Shown: in pieces, positions 35,003 through 43,080 of the stretch
Position numbering within the stretch: the stretch's first letter is position 1
How the letters are laid out: every line of letters starts with the position of its first letter
NCBI GenBank assembly: GCA_039814715.1
Contig: JBCCAR010000012.1
Span: forward strand, 25,865 to 89,864
DNA from: CAKZYD01 sp039814715
GTDB lineage: Bacteria > Pseudomonadota > Alphaproteobacteria > Sphingomonadales > CAKZYD01
Length of the DNA: 64,000 nt
Direction of reading: 5' to 3'
Notes under the pieces: generated by a model
Told to the model about the DNA's origin: nothing
Seen by the model: only the letters and a program-made list of their open reading frames with translations
Database searches by the model: none
Translations under genes and position numbers: made by a program

Positions 35003-35161
35003 CCTGCCAGAAAAAACACAAAACGCACCAAACTGCGCCTCTAGGCCATACCCCAGTGCGGGACACAGCACTAGAGCTCTTACTTCATATTGTCTGCCAG
35101 TATTAGCGCCAAACACGCATGGTACCGACCTTAGTCCGGGAGCGTAAAAGGCAGCGGAATA

Positions 35162-35177
35162 TTAAACTTTTGTTAAC
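35162..35177. promoter_or_regulatory. CtrA-type box
   Basis: TTAA-ACTTTTG-TTAAC is an exact match to the alphaproteobacterial CtrA consensus TTAA-N7-TTAAC. It lies between the DUF2868 gene and the PEP-CTERM propeller gene, 99 bases ahead of the latter's start. Confidence 0.55.
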
Positions 35178-35220
35178 CACTCGACTTTCTGAAACGAGAC
35201 GTCATTTTCAACAGCGATCT

Positions 35221-35238
35221 GAAAAGCAGGTGCTTTTC
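35221..35238. promoter_or_regulatory. perfect 18-bp palindromic element
   Basis: GAAAAGCA-GG-TGCTTTTC has perfect 8-bp arms. It sits 38 bases ahead of the PEP-CTERM propeller start, in promoter or leader position. It could be an operator or a small RNA hairpin. Confidence 0.45.
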
Positions 35239-35275
35239 GGGCTTTGTTTGTTGCGCAACTGAAGGGGGCTTCAGC

Positions 35276-36910
35276 GTGAAATTATCATTCCTATCTTCCA
35301 CCATTTTATCGTGCGGTTTGTTACTCTCGGGCGCTGCTGCTCAGGCAGGCGTCGTTTTTAATACGCCTCTCGTCAAGATTAATCAGCAATGGGCTGTCTC
35401 TGCAGCAACCACGTCTGAGATCGTGGCGTATGACCCGCAAACGAACCTGGTATTTACAGCCTCTGGCGATCAAGTCGATGTGATTGATTTCACCACAGGG
35501 TCATCCGTAGGTGATCCGATTGATTTCTCTGATTTTGGCGGTGTTCAATCTGTCGACGTAAACCAAAACGGCAAACTTGCCATCGCAGTTGCAGCAGATG
35601 ACGGCACGCAAAATGGCTCGGTATTTGTCTATGAGACGAATGACCTGACCATGCCGAGCAAGACGTATGAAGTCGGCGTTTTACCGGACATGCTGACGTT
35701 CACGCCCGACGGGTCAAAAATTGTTGTCGCCAACGAAGGCGAACCCAATGATGCTTATACAGTTGATCCAAATGGGTCCGTCAGCATCATCGACGTCGAC
35801 GCTATGACCGTCGAAAATGTGGGCTTTGAAAGCTTTAATGGCCAAGAAGATACGCTGCGCGAGGCTGGTGTTCGCATCTTCGGCCCCGACGCTTCAGCCT
35901 CTCAAGACCTTGAGCCAGAATACATCGCTGTATCAGAGGACGGCACCAAGGCGTATGTGGCGCTTCAGGAAAATAATGCGCTTGCGATCATTGACCTGGA
36001 GAACCCATCTGCCGATCCAGACATTGTCGCACTGGGCTTCAAAGATTACAGCCTGGTTGGCAATGAGATTGATCCAAGCAACGAAGATGGTGGGATTGTT
36101 TTCGAAACCCAGCCGAACGTAGTTGGCATGTATCAGCCCGATGGCATTGATACCGTTACCATCGGCGGCACAGAATATATTGTCAGCGCCAATGAAGGCG
36201 ATGCACGCGATTATGACGGCTTCAGCGAAGAAGAGCGCGCGGACGATGATGTCCCGAAGGCGTCTAACTTTGGAACCCCGGAGCAGATCGCTGAGCTAGA
36301 ACAAGATGAAAACCTTGGCCGCCTGAATGTGACCGTGAACCCGGGCATTATTCCGGATGGCATCAATGACGACGGTGAGTTCTCGACATTATTTTCCTAT
36401 GGTGCACGCTCCTTCTCGCTCTGGAGTGACGAAGGGGAACTGGTATTCGACAGTGGCAGCTTTGTTGATGAGACGATGGCAAGCCTTGGCCTCTACCCTG
36501 ACAACCGCAGCGACGATAAAGGCAGTGAGCCAGAAGCAGTGGAAATCGGTGTTATCGATGACCGCACTTATTTGTTCCTTGGCCTTGAGCGCGCCAGCGC
36601 AGTTATGATTTTCGATCTGACGGACTGGGACCTGGATTCTATTACAGCAGATGACCTGGACGCCTTTCTGGTCGGCGTGATCGACACAGAAGGCCTTGCA
36701 CGGCCTGAAGGTCTACGGTTTGTCACCGGCGAAGATGGTCAAGGCTATCTGCTCATTGCCTATGAAGGCTTTGAAGATGATGACGATGTTCTCATTGAAA
36801 CAGGCACAGCGCTCTATGCGATCTCGCCTGTTGCAGAACCAGCATCGTTAGCGCTTCTTGGGCTTGGACTGACCGGTCTTGGCGTTATGCGGCGGCGCCG
36901 CGCCTCTTAA
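35276..36910 (+). CDS. choice-of-anchor I beta-propeller protein with PEP-CTERM anchor
   Basis: The GTG start has AAGGGGG about seven bases upstream. 544 residues. Signal peptide (KLSFLSSTILSCGLLLSGAA, cleavage after AQA), then a YVTN-type beta-propeller of the choice-of-anchor I group: VVANEGEPNDAYTVDPNGSV and YIVSANEGDARDYDGFSEEE are typical. It is rich in Asp/Glu and probably binds calcium. The C-terminus is a PEP-CTERM signal, EPASLALLGLGLTGLGVM followed by RRRRAS, which is recognised by exosortase; no exosortase gene is in the window. The protein should be processed and exported to the surface or matrix. Its end overlaps the convergent RND gene by 26 bases. Confidence 0.88.
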   Translation: MKLSFLSSTILSCGLLLSGAAAQAGVVFNTPLVKINQQWAVSAATTSEIVAYDPQTNLVFTASGDQVDVIDFTTGSSVGDPIDFSDFGGVQSVDVNQNGKLAIAVAADDGTQNGSVFVYETNDLTMPSKTYEVGVLPDMLTFTPDGSKIVVANEGEPNDAYTVDPNGSVSIIDVDAMTVENVGFESFNGQEDTLREAGVRIFGPDASASQDLEPEYIAVSEDGTKAYVALQENNALAIIDLENPSADPDIVALGFKDYSLVGNEIDPSNEDGGIVFETQPNVVGMYQPDGIDTVTIGGTEYIVSANEGDARDYDGFSEEERADDDVPKASNFGTPEQIAELEQDENLGRLNVTVNPGIIPDGINDDGEFSTLFSYGARSFSLWSDEGELVFDSGSFVDETMASLGLYPDNRSDDKGSEPEAVEIGVIDDRTYLFLGLERASAVMIFDLTDWDLDSITADDLDAFLVGVIDTEGLARPEGLRFVTGEDGQGYLLIAYEGFEDDDDVLIETGTALYAISPVAEPASLALLGLGLTGLGVMRRRRAS

Positions 36911-39413
36911 CGCGCAGCGCAAGCAAAGCTGGCAACACAATCAGTGTTGTCGTCATCAGCCAAAAAAGGGCCAGCGTTAAAAGCTGGCCCATGCTAGCGG
37001 TTCCAGCATGGCTGGAGACCATCAAGGTCCCAAAGCTACCAATCGTTGTCAACGCCGACAGCAGCACCGCCCGGCCTGTTGAGCCAGTGTCTAAGGTATG
37101 CCCATCACCGCTTTCAAACGCGCGGCGCACATAGTGAATGCCTGCATCCACGCCGAGGCCAAGTAGCAACGGCAGAACAATGACATTGGCGAAATTAAAC
37201 GATAGGCCGAGCAGCACCGCACTGGCGAGCGTTGCAATCCCGGCCAAAACCACGGGCGCCAAGACCAGCACAACTTGCAGCACCGATCGTAAGATCAGTA
37301 GTAAAAAAACGCTGACAAGGACGAGCGCGGTCAGCGTCGCTTGAAGCATAGCCCCTTTCACAATTTGTCCCGAGCGGACGATTTGCACGGGGCTGCCGGT
37401 CGCAGTGGGAAACACTTTTTGAACCCCATCGACAAACGCAGCCAAATTCTCCTGTGTTCGCAGCGGGTTTGCAGGCAAAATTTCTAATCGGTACCGACCA
37501 TTTGTGCCGCGGTAGCGCGATACAATAGATTTCGGAACATCCTTTGGCTCAACGCCCGTCGTGGTGAGCTGCGCCTTTAAAGTGTCACGCAGATCAGGCA
37601 CCGTGTTGAGCAAGCTTTTGCCCAGCGTGCCCCAAAGCTCAGGCCGCCGGGCCGCGGACTCCTTAAATTGCATGAAAACCGCGAGCCCCGTGGCTTTGGC
37701 CAGCCGATCCATAGCACTAGCCGCATCCGCCTCCTCAACATGCGGCTGTATGGTCACGGACAGCAAGTCAGAAGCCAGCAGGAAATAAGTCTCATCGATC
37801 AAATCGCGTTTGTCGCCTTGTTCGGGCGGCACAAAACTGCCTAGCCACACCGCGCGGTGGGCGCCATCAAGCATTTTCGCTTGCGCCGCTAATTCGCCAG
37901 CTTGCTCCGGGGTTTGCGCCATCACATGCATGACATGGGGCGAAAAACCGTCTTGCGCTAGCAAGCGCTGATAGGCCTGAACAGACGGCGAAGATGGGTC
38001 TTTGAGCGCTATTGGATCAGCAGAAAAGGGGATATGCGGGGCCAAATACAGCGCAGGAAGCAGCGTAAAGACCGCAAACATCAAGATAAGCCTGGGTTTG
38101 GTATGTGCAAAAGACTGCGCCGCCGAGCGCGCTGGTTTTGGCTGAATGCGCAGTAGCACCAGCAGGGCTGGCAATACCGTGAGTGATGTAATGAGTGCAA
38201 TAAAGACACCAAGCGCTGCTATGACCCCCAGCTGCGAGAGCCCGGCATAGTCCGTGGGTGTAAAGCTCAGAAATGCGAGCGCTGTCGTCGGCGCGCAAAG
38301 AGCAAGGGCTAGACCAGACGTGCCGGCCGCTTTTTCAAGCGCTGACGCGAGCGGTTCATGCGCAGCCATCTCGCGCGCGCGCAGCAGCAAATGAATGGCA
38401 AAGTCAATGCCAAGCCCAATGAACAGCACAGCAAACGCAACAGAAATGATGTTCAGCGACCCAAATATCAGCAAGGCCCCCGCCCCGGTTGCGATCAATC
38501 CGACCACAAGATTAAAGACCATCGCCAGCACTGCACGAACCGAGCGCGTTCCAAGATAAAGAACAAGCGTAACCAGCACGAGGGACAGCAGCCCAGCCAC
38601 TGAAGCGCCCGCCGTCACGGATTTGAGCTCTTCCGCATTAAGCGCGATTTTACCGGTGAGGCTCATATCCACACGGACTGGAAGCTGCGCTTGCACTTCG
38701 GCGATATGCGCGCGCAGCGCTGCGATTGCCTCCTTTGCTGGCTGCACGCGCGATGGGTCAAGCACGGGCTGAACAACGAGGATAGCCATATAGCCGCCAT
38801 CTTGCTGGTCAAGTAGGCCTTGCAAACTCAGTACATCTGGCCTGCCAGCGAGCACATTTTCACTCACGCGAGCAACATCTCCAATGGCGCTGTCAATGAC
38901 GCCCGCGTTGGCCGATTGGCCGCCTTCTTCCGCCGCTTCAGCCAGGCCGTCTAGTAGGAGCGAAAGCGACGGTTCGCGCAGTAATGGGCCGAGCAACGGC
39001 TGTGCTGCGATGAGCGCATCCATACGATCAGCAAGGGTGCCATAATCCAAAAATAACAGCCCATTGTTTTGAAAGAATGCAAGCGCTTGAGGGGCGTAAA
39101 TACTTTTAAAATGGACCTCGTCGCCTTGAAGCCGCGTTGAAAGCGAGGATAAAGCGCGTTGACGCATCTCCGGCACATCGCTTTCGATCACCACTGCGAG
39201 CGTATCGCCAAGCTGCGGATAAGCTGCTTGGAAAGACGCGTAGGCTTGGCGATAAGGCAAAGACGGATCGATCATTGCATCCGTATCTGTCACCACCGAC
39301 AAGCGAGCGGTAAAGACCCAAGTGCCAGCCATCGCTAAAAGACAACCCAAACAGACAACGACGACAGCATAGCGGCAAGACAGCCGCGTCATCGCTTCCA
39401 GCAAAGCTCTCAT
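36885..39413 (-). CDS. RND/MMPL-family lipid transporter, HpnN-like
   Basis: 842 residues with two RND halves, each a periplasmic loop after the first helix and a five-helix bundle. Motifs include ADTDAMIDPS-like VVTDTDAMIDPSLPYRQAY, LFIGLGIDFAIHLLLRARE in the first half and LLLGLGVDAGIHYVRRAFE in the second. Presence of GLLFLDYGTLADRMDALIAA and AQPLLGPLLREPSLSLLLDG resembles the hopanoid transporter HpnN. It probably moves a hopanoid or other lipid to the outer membrane. It is divergent from a sulfotransferase operon. No squalene-hopene cyclase is in view, so hopanoid as substrate is an inference. Confidence 0.82.
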   Translation of the reverse strand: MRALLEAMTRLSCRYAVVVVCLGCLLAMAGTWVFTARLSVVTDTDAMIDPSLPYRQAYASFQAAYPQLGDTLAVVIESDVPEMRQRALSSLSTRLQGDEVHFKSIYAPQALAFFQNNGLLFLDYGTLADRMDALIAAQPLLGPLLREPSLSLLLDGLAEAAEEGGQSANAGVIDSAIGDVARVSENVLAGRPDVLSLQGLLDQQDGGYMAILVVQPVLDPSRVQPAKEAIAALRAHIAEVQAQLPVRVDMSLTGKIALNAEELKSVTAGASVAGLLSLVLVTLVLYLGTRSVRAVLAMVFNLVVGLIATGAGALLIFGSLNIISVAFAVLFIGLGIDFAIHLLLRAREMAAHEPLASALEKAAGTSGLALALCAPTTALAFLSFTPTDYAGLSQLGVIAALGVFIALITSLTVLPALLVLLRIQPKPARSAAQSFAHTKPRLILMFAVFTLLPALYLAPHIPFSADPIALKDPSSPSVQAYQRLLAQDGFSPHVMHVMAQTPEQAGELAAQAKMLDGAHRAVWLGSFVPPEQGDKRDLIDETYFLLASDLLSVTIQPHVEEADAASAMDRLAKATGLAVFMQFKESAARRPELWGTLGKSLLNTVPDLRDTLKAQLTTTGVEPKDVPKSIVSRYRGTNGRYRLEILPANPLRTQENLAAFVDGVQKVFPTATGSPVQIVRSGQIVKGAMLQATLTALVLVSVFLLLILRSVLQVVLVLAPVVLAGIATLASAVLLGLSFNFANVIVLPLLLGLGVDAGIHYVRRAFESGDGHTLDTGSTGRAVLLSALTTIGSFGTLMVSSHAGTASMGQLLTLALFWLMTTTLIVLPALLALRVKRRGAAA

Positions 39414-39562
39414 TAATTCACTGCGTCCTTATAAAGCGGCTGTTAAACCGAGTTTGACTTGGCAATCGCGCATGGGGCGCTTATTGACACGGCGACGCAG
39501 GCGCAGGCCAGTGCTAATTGCGCGGAGCCTTTGCAGATCACTTGGAGCCTTTGAAACCGTTA

Positions 39563-40663
39563 ATGGCGCGCCCAGCTCAAACAACCCATCCGCTTTGCGG
39601 TGCCAATTTGGCAACCCTATGGCGCCTGCGCAGCTGCGGCGGCGGTCCAGAGACTGGACGTCGTTTGCGGTACTATACTGCTTGGGGCGCGGCCATCGGG
39701 CGGCTGCCGTTTACTTTGGCTGAACGGCTCTACACAAAAGCAGCAACGCCAAAGGACATGGCGCCGCCGATTTTCATCCTGGGACACTGGCGTAGTGGCA
39801 CGACCCACCTATACAATATCCTGGCGCATTCAGACCAGTTCGGCACAGTGAGCCCGTTTGCGACGGCCCTGCCCTGGGATATTTTGACGATTGGAAAGCT
39901 CTTCCGCCCGCTTTTGGAGCGATCGCTGCCTGAACATCGATACATCGATAACGTAGCAGTCAAGCCAGATTCGCCGCAGGAAGATGAAATCGCACTGGCA
40001 AATATGACACCGGATTCTTATTATCACGCGCTCTACTTCCCAAAAGCCTTCGATCACTTTTTCGATCGGGGTGTGTTTTTTAAAAACATGTCGAAAGGGG
40101 ACATAAAGGCCTGGGACAGGACGGTCCGCCGCTTCTATGAAAAACTAACCCTCGATCAAGGCGGGCGGCGCTTGGTGATCAAGAACCCTGTCTACACCGC
40201 GCGGCCTCAGCATCTGGCCAAATTATTCCCCAATGCCAGGTTCATTCACATTCATAGAGACCCCTATAAAGTCTTTGTTTCAATGCGTAATTTCTACGAT
40301 AAGCTTTTTGCAGAATTTGCGTTTCAAGACTATTCTCACATCGATATTGATGCCGTCATTCTCGACACCTACGACGAAATGATGGAGCGCTATATTAACG
40401 AAACCGCTATTTTCGCGCCAAATCAGCTGGTAGAAATCTCCTATGAGGCGCTGCAAGCAACACCGCTTGAGTGCTTAAAGACTATCTACAGCCAATTGGA
40501 GCTCGATGGCTTTGACCAAGACCAAGATCGCTTTAGCGCCTATTTGCAGACCATTGAGAATTACAAGAAGAACGCCTTTCGCCCACCTAACGCGATGGCA
40601 GGGACAATAGCATCGAGGTGGCGCCGTTATTTCGATCATTGGGGCTATGCGCGGGACTTATAG
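39563..40663 (+). CDS. sulfotransferase family protein
   Basis: ATG 39563 gives 366 residues; a TTG at 39518 is an alternative and neither has a strong ribosome-binding site. The PAPS 5'-phosphosulfate loop is FILGHWRSGTTHLYN (near residue 67) and the 3'-phosphate region is FIHIHRDPYKVFVSMRNFY. An N-terminal stretch of about 65 residues and VIKNPVYTARPQHLAKLFP are typical of bacterial sulfotransferase_3-like proteins. It transfers sulfate from PAPS to a hydroxyl or amine; target unknown. Its gene overlaps the next by 46 bases. Next to an HpnN-like transporter, a sulfated lipid is a reasonable guess. Confidence 0.82.
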   Translation: MARPAQTTHPLCGANLATLWRLRSCGGGPETGRRLRYYTAWGAAIGRLPFTLAERLYTKAATPKDMAPPIFILGHWRSGTTHLYNILAHSDQFGTVSPFATALPWDILTIGKLFRPLLERSLPEHRYIDNVAVKPDSPQEDEIALANMTPDSYYHALYFPKAFDHFFDRGVFFKNMSKGDIKAWDRTVRRFYEKLTLDQGGRRLVIKNPVYTARPQHLAKLFPNARFIHIHRDPYKVFVSMRNFYDKLFAEFAFQDYSHIDIDAVILDTYDEMMERYINETAIFAPNQLVEISYEALQATPLECLKTIYSQLELDGFDQDQDRFSAYLQTIENYKKNAFRPPNAMAGTIASRWRRYFDHWGYARDL

Positions 40664-41637
40664 GATTAGCGGCCTGCGGTGCAGATGTGTCGGGCTTTAA
40701 ACCAATGCGATGCCGAAATGTATCTGTTGAAAGCCCCAGCGGGTTTCTGACCGGCATTGAAGATATGGCCGGGATGTCGAATGGGGCCTTGCTCTTATCG
40801 GCGTATAGCCGCCGAAACCCTGAAGACTGGCCCGTTGGTCTCTTTATCGTGCAGCCAGATTTTAAGAACGATCACTGGACCGCAAAACCGCTTCTCGCGC
40901 TCGGTAAAGGCACATTCCCGCATGGGTTTGCCGTCAACGAAACAGAAGAGACGCTGGCTGTCATCATTCGCTCTAAAAATGGAAAGCCCAAGCTTGGCTT
41001 ATATGATTTGGAAGATGAGGCGCTCCAGTTTCGCGCATGGCTTGCAGACCCGGAGCGCTGGACCTCCCCAATCGACTACCCATGCAATATGAACGATGCA
41101 GCCTTCATAAGTGAAGCAGATGTTGTTGTGACCAATGACCGTGCAAGCTGCACTAGCGCAGCGAAATTGATAGAAACCGTGACAGGCAAAGCGTCCGGAC
41201 AACTCCTAAAGCTCTCTTTAACGGGCGAAGTCGAACGTCTCGACGATAGTCTTTATTTTCCAAACGGCGTTACTGGAGATACGCGGGGCGATGTTTTTGC
41301 CGCGCAAACACGCGGCAAAAAGCTGTCGCAATTAAAAAATGGACAAGACTGGGATTTACCCGGCGCGCCCGACAACGTCCTCTACGACAACAACAGCAAT
41401 TCAATTTGGGCCGCCGCAATTCCATCCTTGCTTCGCTACAGCGCCTTTCAGCGCGGCTTGCTGCCGGGCAAGTCTGCGTCTTTGGCGATACAGGTGAGCT
41501 TGGAGCATCAGAGCATTGAGACATACATAACAAGCGCGTTTGAAGGAGCCACCAGTGTCGCGCTCTTGCCTAACGCCCTCGTTCTAAGCGGTGCCTTCAG
41601 CGATGGGCTGGCGCTGTGCGATCGCCCCGATGCCTAA
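40618..41637 (+). CDS. paraoxonase/arylesterase-like lipoprotein
   Basis: GTG start inside the end of the sulfotransferase gene. 339 residues with a lipobox (LIGLAAC, lipid Cys20), so it is predicted to be a lipoprotein. The body looks like a six-bladed propeller of the PON/SMP-30 type: GIEDMAGMSNGALLLSAYSR then RNPEDWPVGLF, and FPHGFAVNETEETLAVIIRS, LYFPNGVTGDTRGDVFAAQT and APDNVLYDNNSNSIWAAAIP. Such proteins are calcium-dependent lactonases or esterases. Assignment rests on these repeats, not on an alignment. It overlaps the SDR gene by eight bases. Confidence 0.72.
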   Translation: MAPLFRSLGLCAGLIGLAACGADVSGFKPMRCRNVSVESPSGFLTGIEDMAGMSNGALLLSAYSRRNPEDWPVGLFIVQPDFKNDHWTAKPLLALGKGTFPHGFAVNETEETLAVIIRSKNGKPKLGLYDLEDEALQFRAWLADPERWTSPIDYPCNMNDAAFISEADVVVTNDRASCTSAAKLIETVTGKASGQLLKLSLTGEVERLDDSLYFPNGVTGDTRGDVFAAQTRGKKLSQLKNGQDWDLPGAPDNVLYDNNSNSIWAAAIPSLLRYSAFQRGLLPGKSASLAIQVSLEHQSIETYITSAFEGATSVALLPNALVLSGAFSDGLALCDRPDA

Positions 41638-42616
41638 AACAGCCCTCGTCACCGGCGCGGCGGGCTTCATCGGCCGCCATCTCGTTCGCGCTCTTATGCG
41701 TCATGGCTGGAACGTGACCGGATTAGATCTGTCCGCTCAGCCAAACACTCTCAAATGCCGCTGGGTGCGCGCATCCATCTTAAATGAAGACGCCGTTTCA
41801 TCCGCGACCACACAGTGCGATACAGTGTTTCATCTCGCGGCGCACGCCCACCTTTCTGCACCAAAGCCGCGCATCTATGATGACGTGAATGTAAAGGGTA
41901 CGGCGGCCATCTTAAGCGCTGCGCAGCGCGCTGGCGTGACGCATTTTATTGCGACCTCCAGCGCCGTCATCTGGCAAGCCCCTTTCTCCGAAGGCACCGT
42001 GACAGAAGAAACCCCCTTGCCGGAGCGTCATGAGATGGCAGGTCCTTATGCGCGCTCAAAGTGGGATGCCAATGCCCTATTGGCCAAGGCGGCGGGCAGC
42101 TCCATGCGCATTACGCGCCTCTACCCGACCGTACCCATCGGACCTGGCGACGTCGGCATGACCGCGCCGACACAGATGCTAAACCTGTTCATGACAAAGC
42201 CGCCTCCAGCCGTTTTGGATACAGTTTTCGATTTTGTCCCAGTCGAAGATATAGCCCAAGCCCATATGAATGCCGCGGTTTTGAACACCGGAGCGCAGAA
42301 GCAATTCATTCTGAGCGGCGAACGCTGGACCATGCAAACACTGCTGGCTTTTCTAAAAGAGACCTCAGGCAAGCGGATGCCCACCCGCACAATTCCCTAC
42401 GCCGCTGCACGCACAGCAGCGGGCATATTTGAGCCCTTCCAGCACCTTCGCGGCAAACATGCGATCACGAGCGTGGAAGGCATTAGGCTATCAAGCGCGC
42501 GGCGGTCTTTTTCAAATCAAGCCGCCCGGCAAGCCCTGCAATGGCAACCTGGCGCCGTGGATAACGCCCTAAAAACGACGTTACACTGGCTCGGAACTGG
42601 TCCGCATCAGCCCTAG
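41630..42616 (+). CDS. NAD-dependent epimerase/dehydratase (extended SDR)
   Basis: ATG 41630 overlaps the stop of the lipoprotein gene (ATGCCTAA); longer starts lie inside it. 328 residues. Rossmann motif ALVTGAAGFIGRHLVRALM at the N-terminus, then VFHLAAHAHLSAPKPRIYDD, the active-site region SSAVIWQ and YARSKWDANAL (Tyr-x3-Lys). This resembles 3-beta-hydroxysteroid dehydrogenase-like and HpnA-like extended SDRs. It ends the sulfotransferase, lipoprotein, SDR operon. Sugar, steroid or triterpenoid substrates are all possible. Confidence 0.85.
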   Translation: MPKTALVTGAAGFIGRHLVRALMRHGWNVTGLDLSAQPNTLKCRWVRASILNEDAVSSATTQCDTVFHLAAHAHLSAPKPRIYDDVNVKGTAAILSAAQRAGVTHFIATSSAVIWQAPFSEGTVTEETPLPERHEMAGPYARSKWDANALLAKAAGSSMRITRLYPTVPIGPGDVGMTAPTQMLNLFMTKPPPAVLDTVFDFVPVEDIAQAHMNAAVLNTGAQKQFILSGERWTMQTLLAFLKETSGKRMPTRTIPYAAARTAAGIFEPFQHLRGKHAITSVEGIRLSSARRSFSNQAARQALQWQPGAVDNALKTTLHWLGTGPHQP

Positions 42617-42774
42617 CGGTTTTTCTTTTCACCAGGTTTGTTACGCCGGCAACGCTCAGAACAGTATTTAACTTCATTCCAAACCGCAGCCCATTTGCGG
42701 CGCCATGCAAAGGGTCGCCCACACGTCACACACAGCTTTTCCGCGCGGTCGCGCCTTTTTTGATGCTTTGCCAT
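42613..42774 (-). CDS. DUF2256 zinc-ribbon-like small protein
   Basis: A 53-residue frame, too short for common ORF cut-offs. It reads AEKLCVTCGRPFAWRRKWAA, then VWNEVKYCSERCRRNK. Two CxxC/CxxxC pairs (Cys15/18 and Cys38/42) and the R-P-F-x-W-R-x-K-W pattern are the hallmark of DUF2256 proteins, which are usually 45-60 residues. A metal-binding role is likely; the function is unknown. Its stop overlaps the convergent SDR stop by three bases. The rest of the apparent longer frame on this strand is not part of it. Confidence 0.85.
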   Translation of the reverse strand: MAKHQKRRDRAEKLCVTCGRPFAWRRKWAAVWNEVKYCSERCRRNKPGEKKNR

Positions 42775-42849
42775 GGAAGTCTTATAGCGCTACGGAGCGC
42801 CAACCTACGAGACCATCTTTTCTCTTTTTTTATCTGGCACATGAAAAGC

Positions 42850-42894
42850 CTGTCTCATACTGAAACACTGACAGCGGTCAAAAAACGGTTTTTG
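42850..42894. promoter_or_regulatory. candidate enhancer sites upstream of sigma-54 promoter
   Basis: CTGTC (42850-42854) and GACAG (42870-42874) form an inverted pair, and CAAAAAACGGTTTTTG (42879-42894) is a near-perfect palindrome. They lie 97-141 bases upstream of the sigma-54 promoter, where an enhancer-binding regulator would act. The link is by position only. Confidence 0.35.
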
Positions 42895-42990
42895 CATAGT
42901 CAGCTGCAATCAACGCTTAAAGAGTCGAAAATTCTTACAATTCCGATTCTGCAAAAATTCCAAGCCATTGAAAAACAGTATTTTTTTAAC

Positions 42991-43007
42991 TTGGCACGGC
43001 CGTTGCA
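42991..43007 (+). promoter_or_regulatory. sigma-54 (RpoN) promoter
   Basis: TTGGCACG-GCCG-TTGCA matches the RpoN consensus TGGCACG-N4-TTGCW at every fixed position. The -24 GG (42993-42994) and -12 GC (43005-43006) are correctly spaced. The start of transcription would be about 43018, 63 bases before the PEP-CTERM gene. Confidence 0.85.
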
Positions 43008-43080
43008 TAACCTGTGATGCGAGGCCGCTAAGTTTCGCGGTGATTTAACGAGTAACAGTAAAGTTTAAGGATAGAGAACG

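Noticed and set aside
35239..35254. Possible sigma-54 promoter ahead of the first PEP-CTERM gene (GG and TTGC)
   Set aside because: The GG to GC distance is one base too long and the TGGCAC element is absent.
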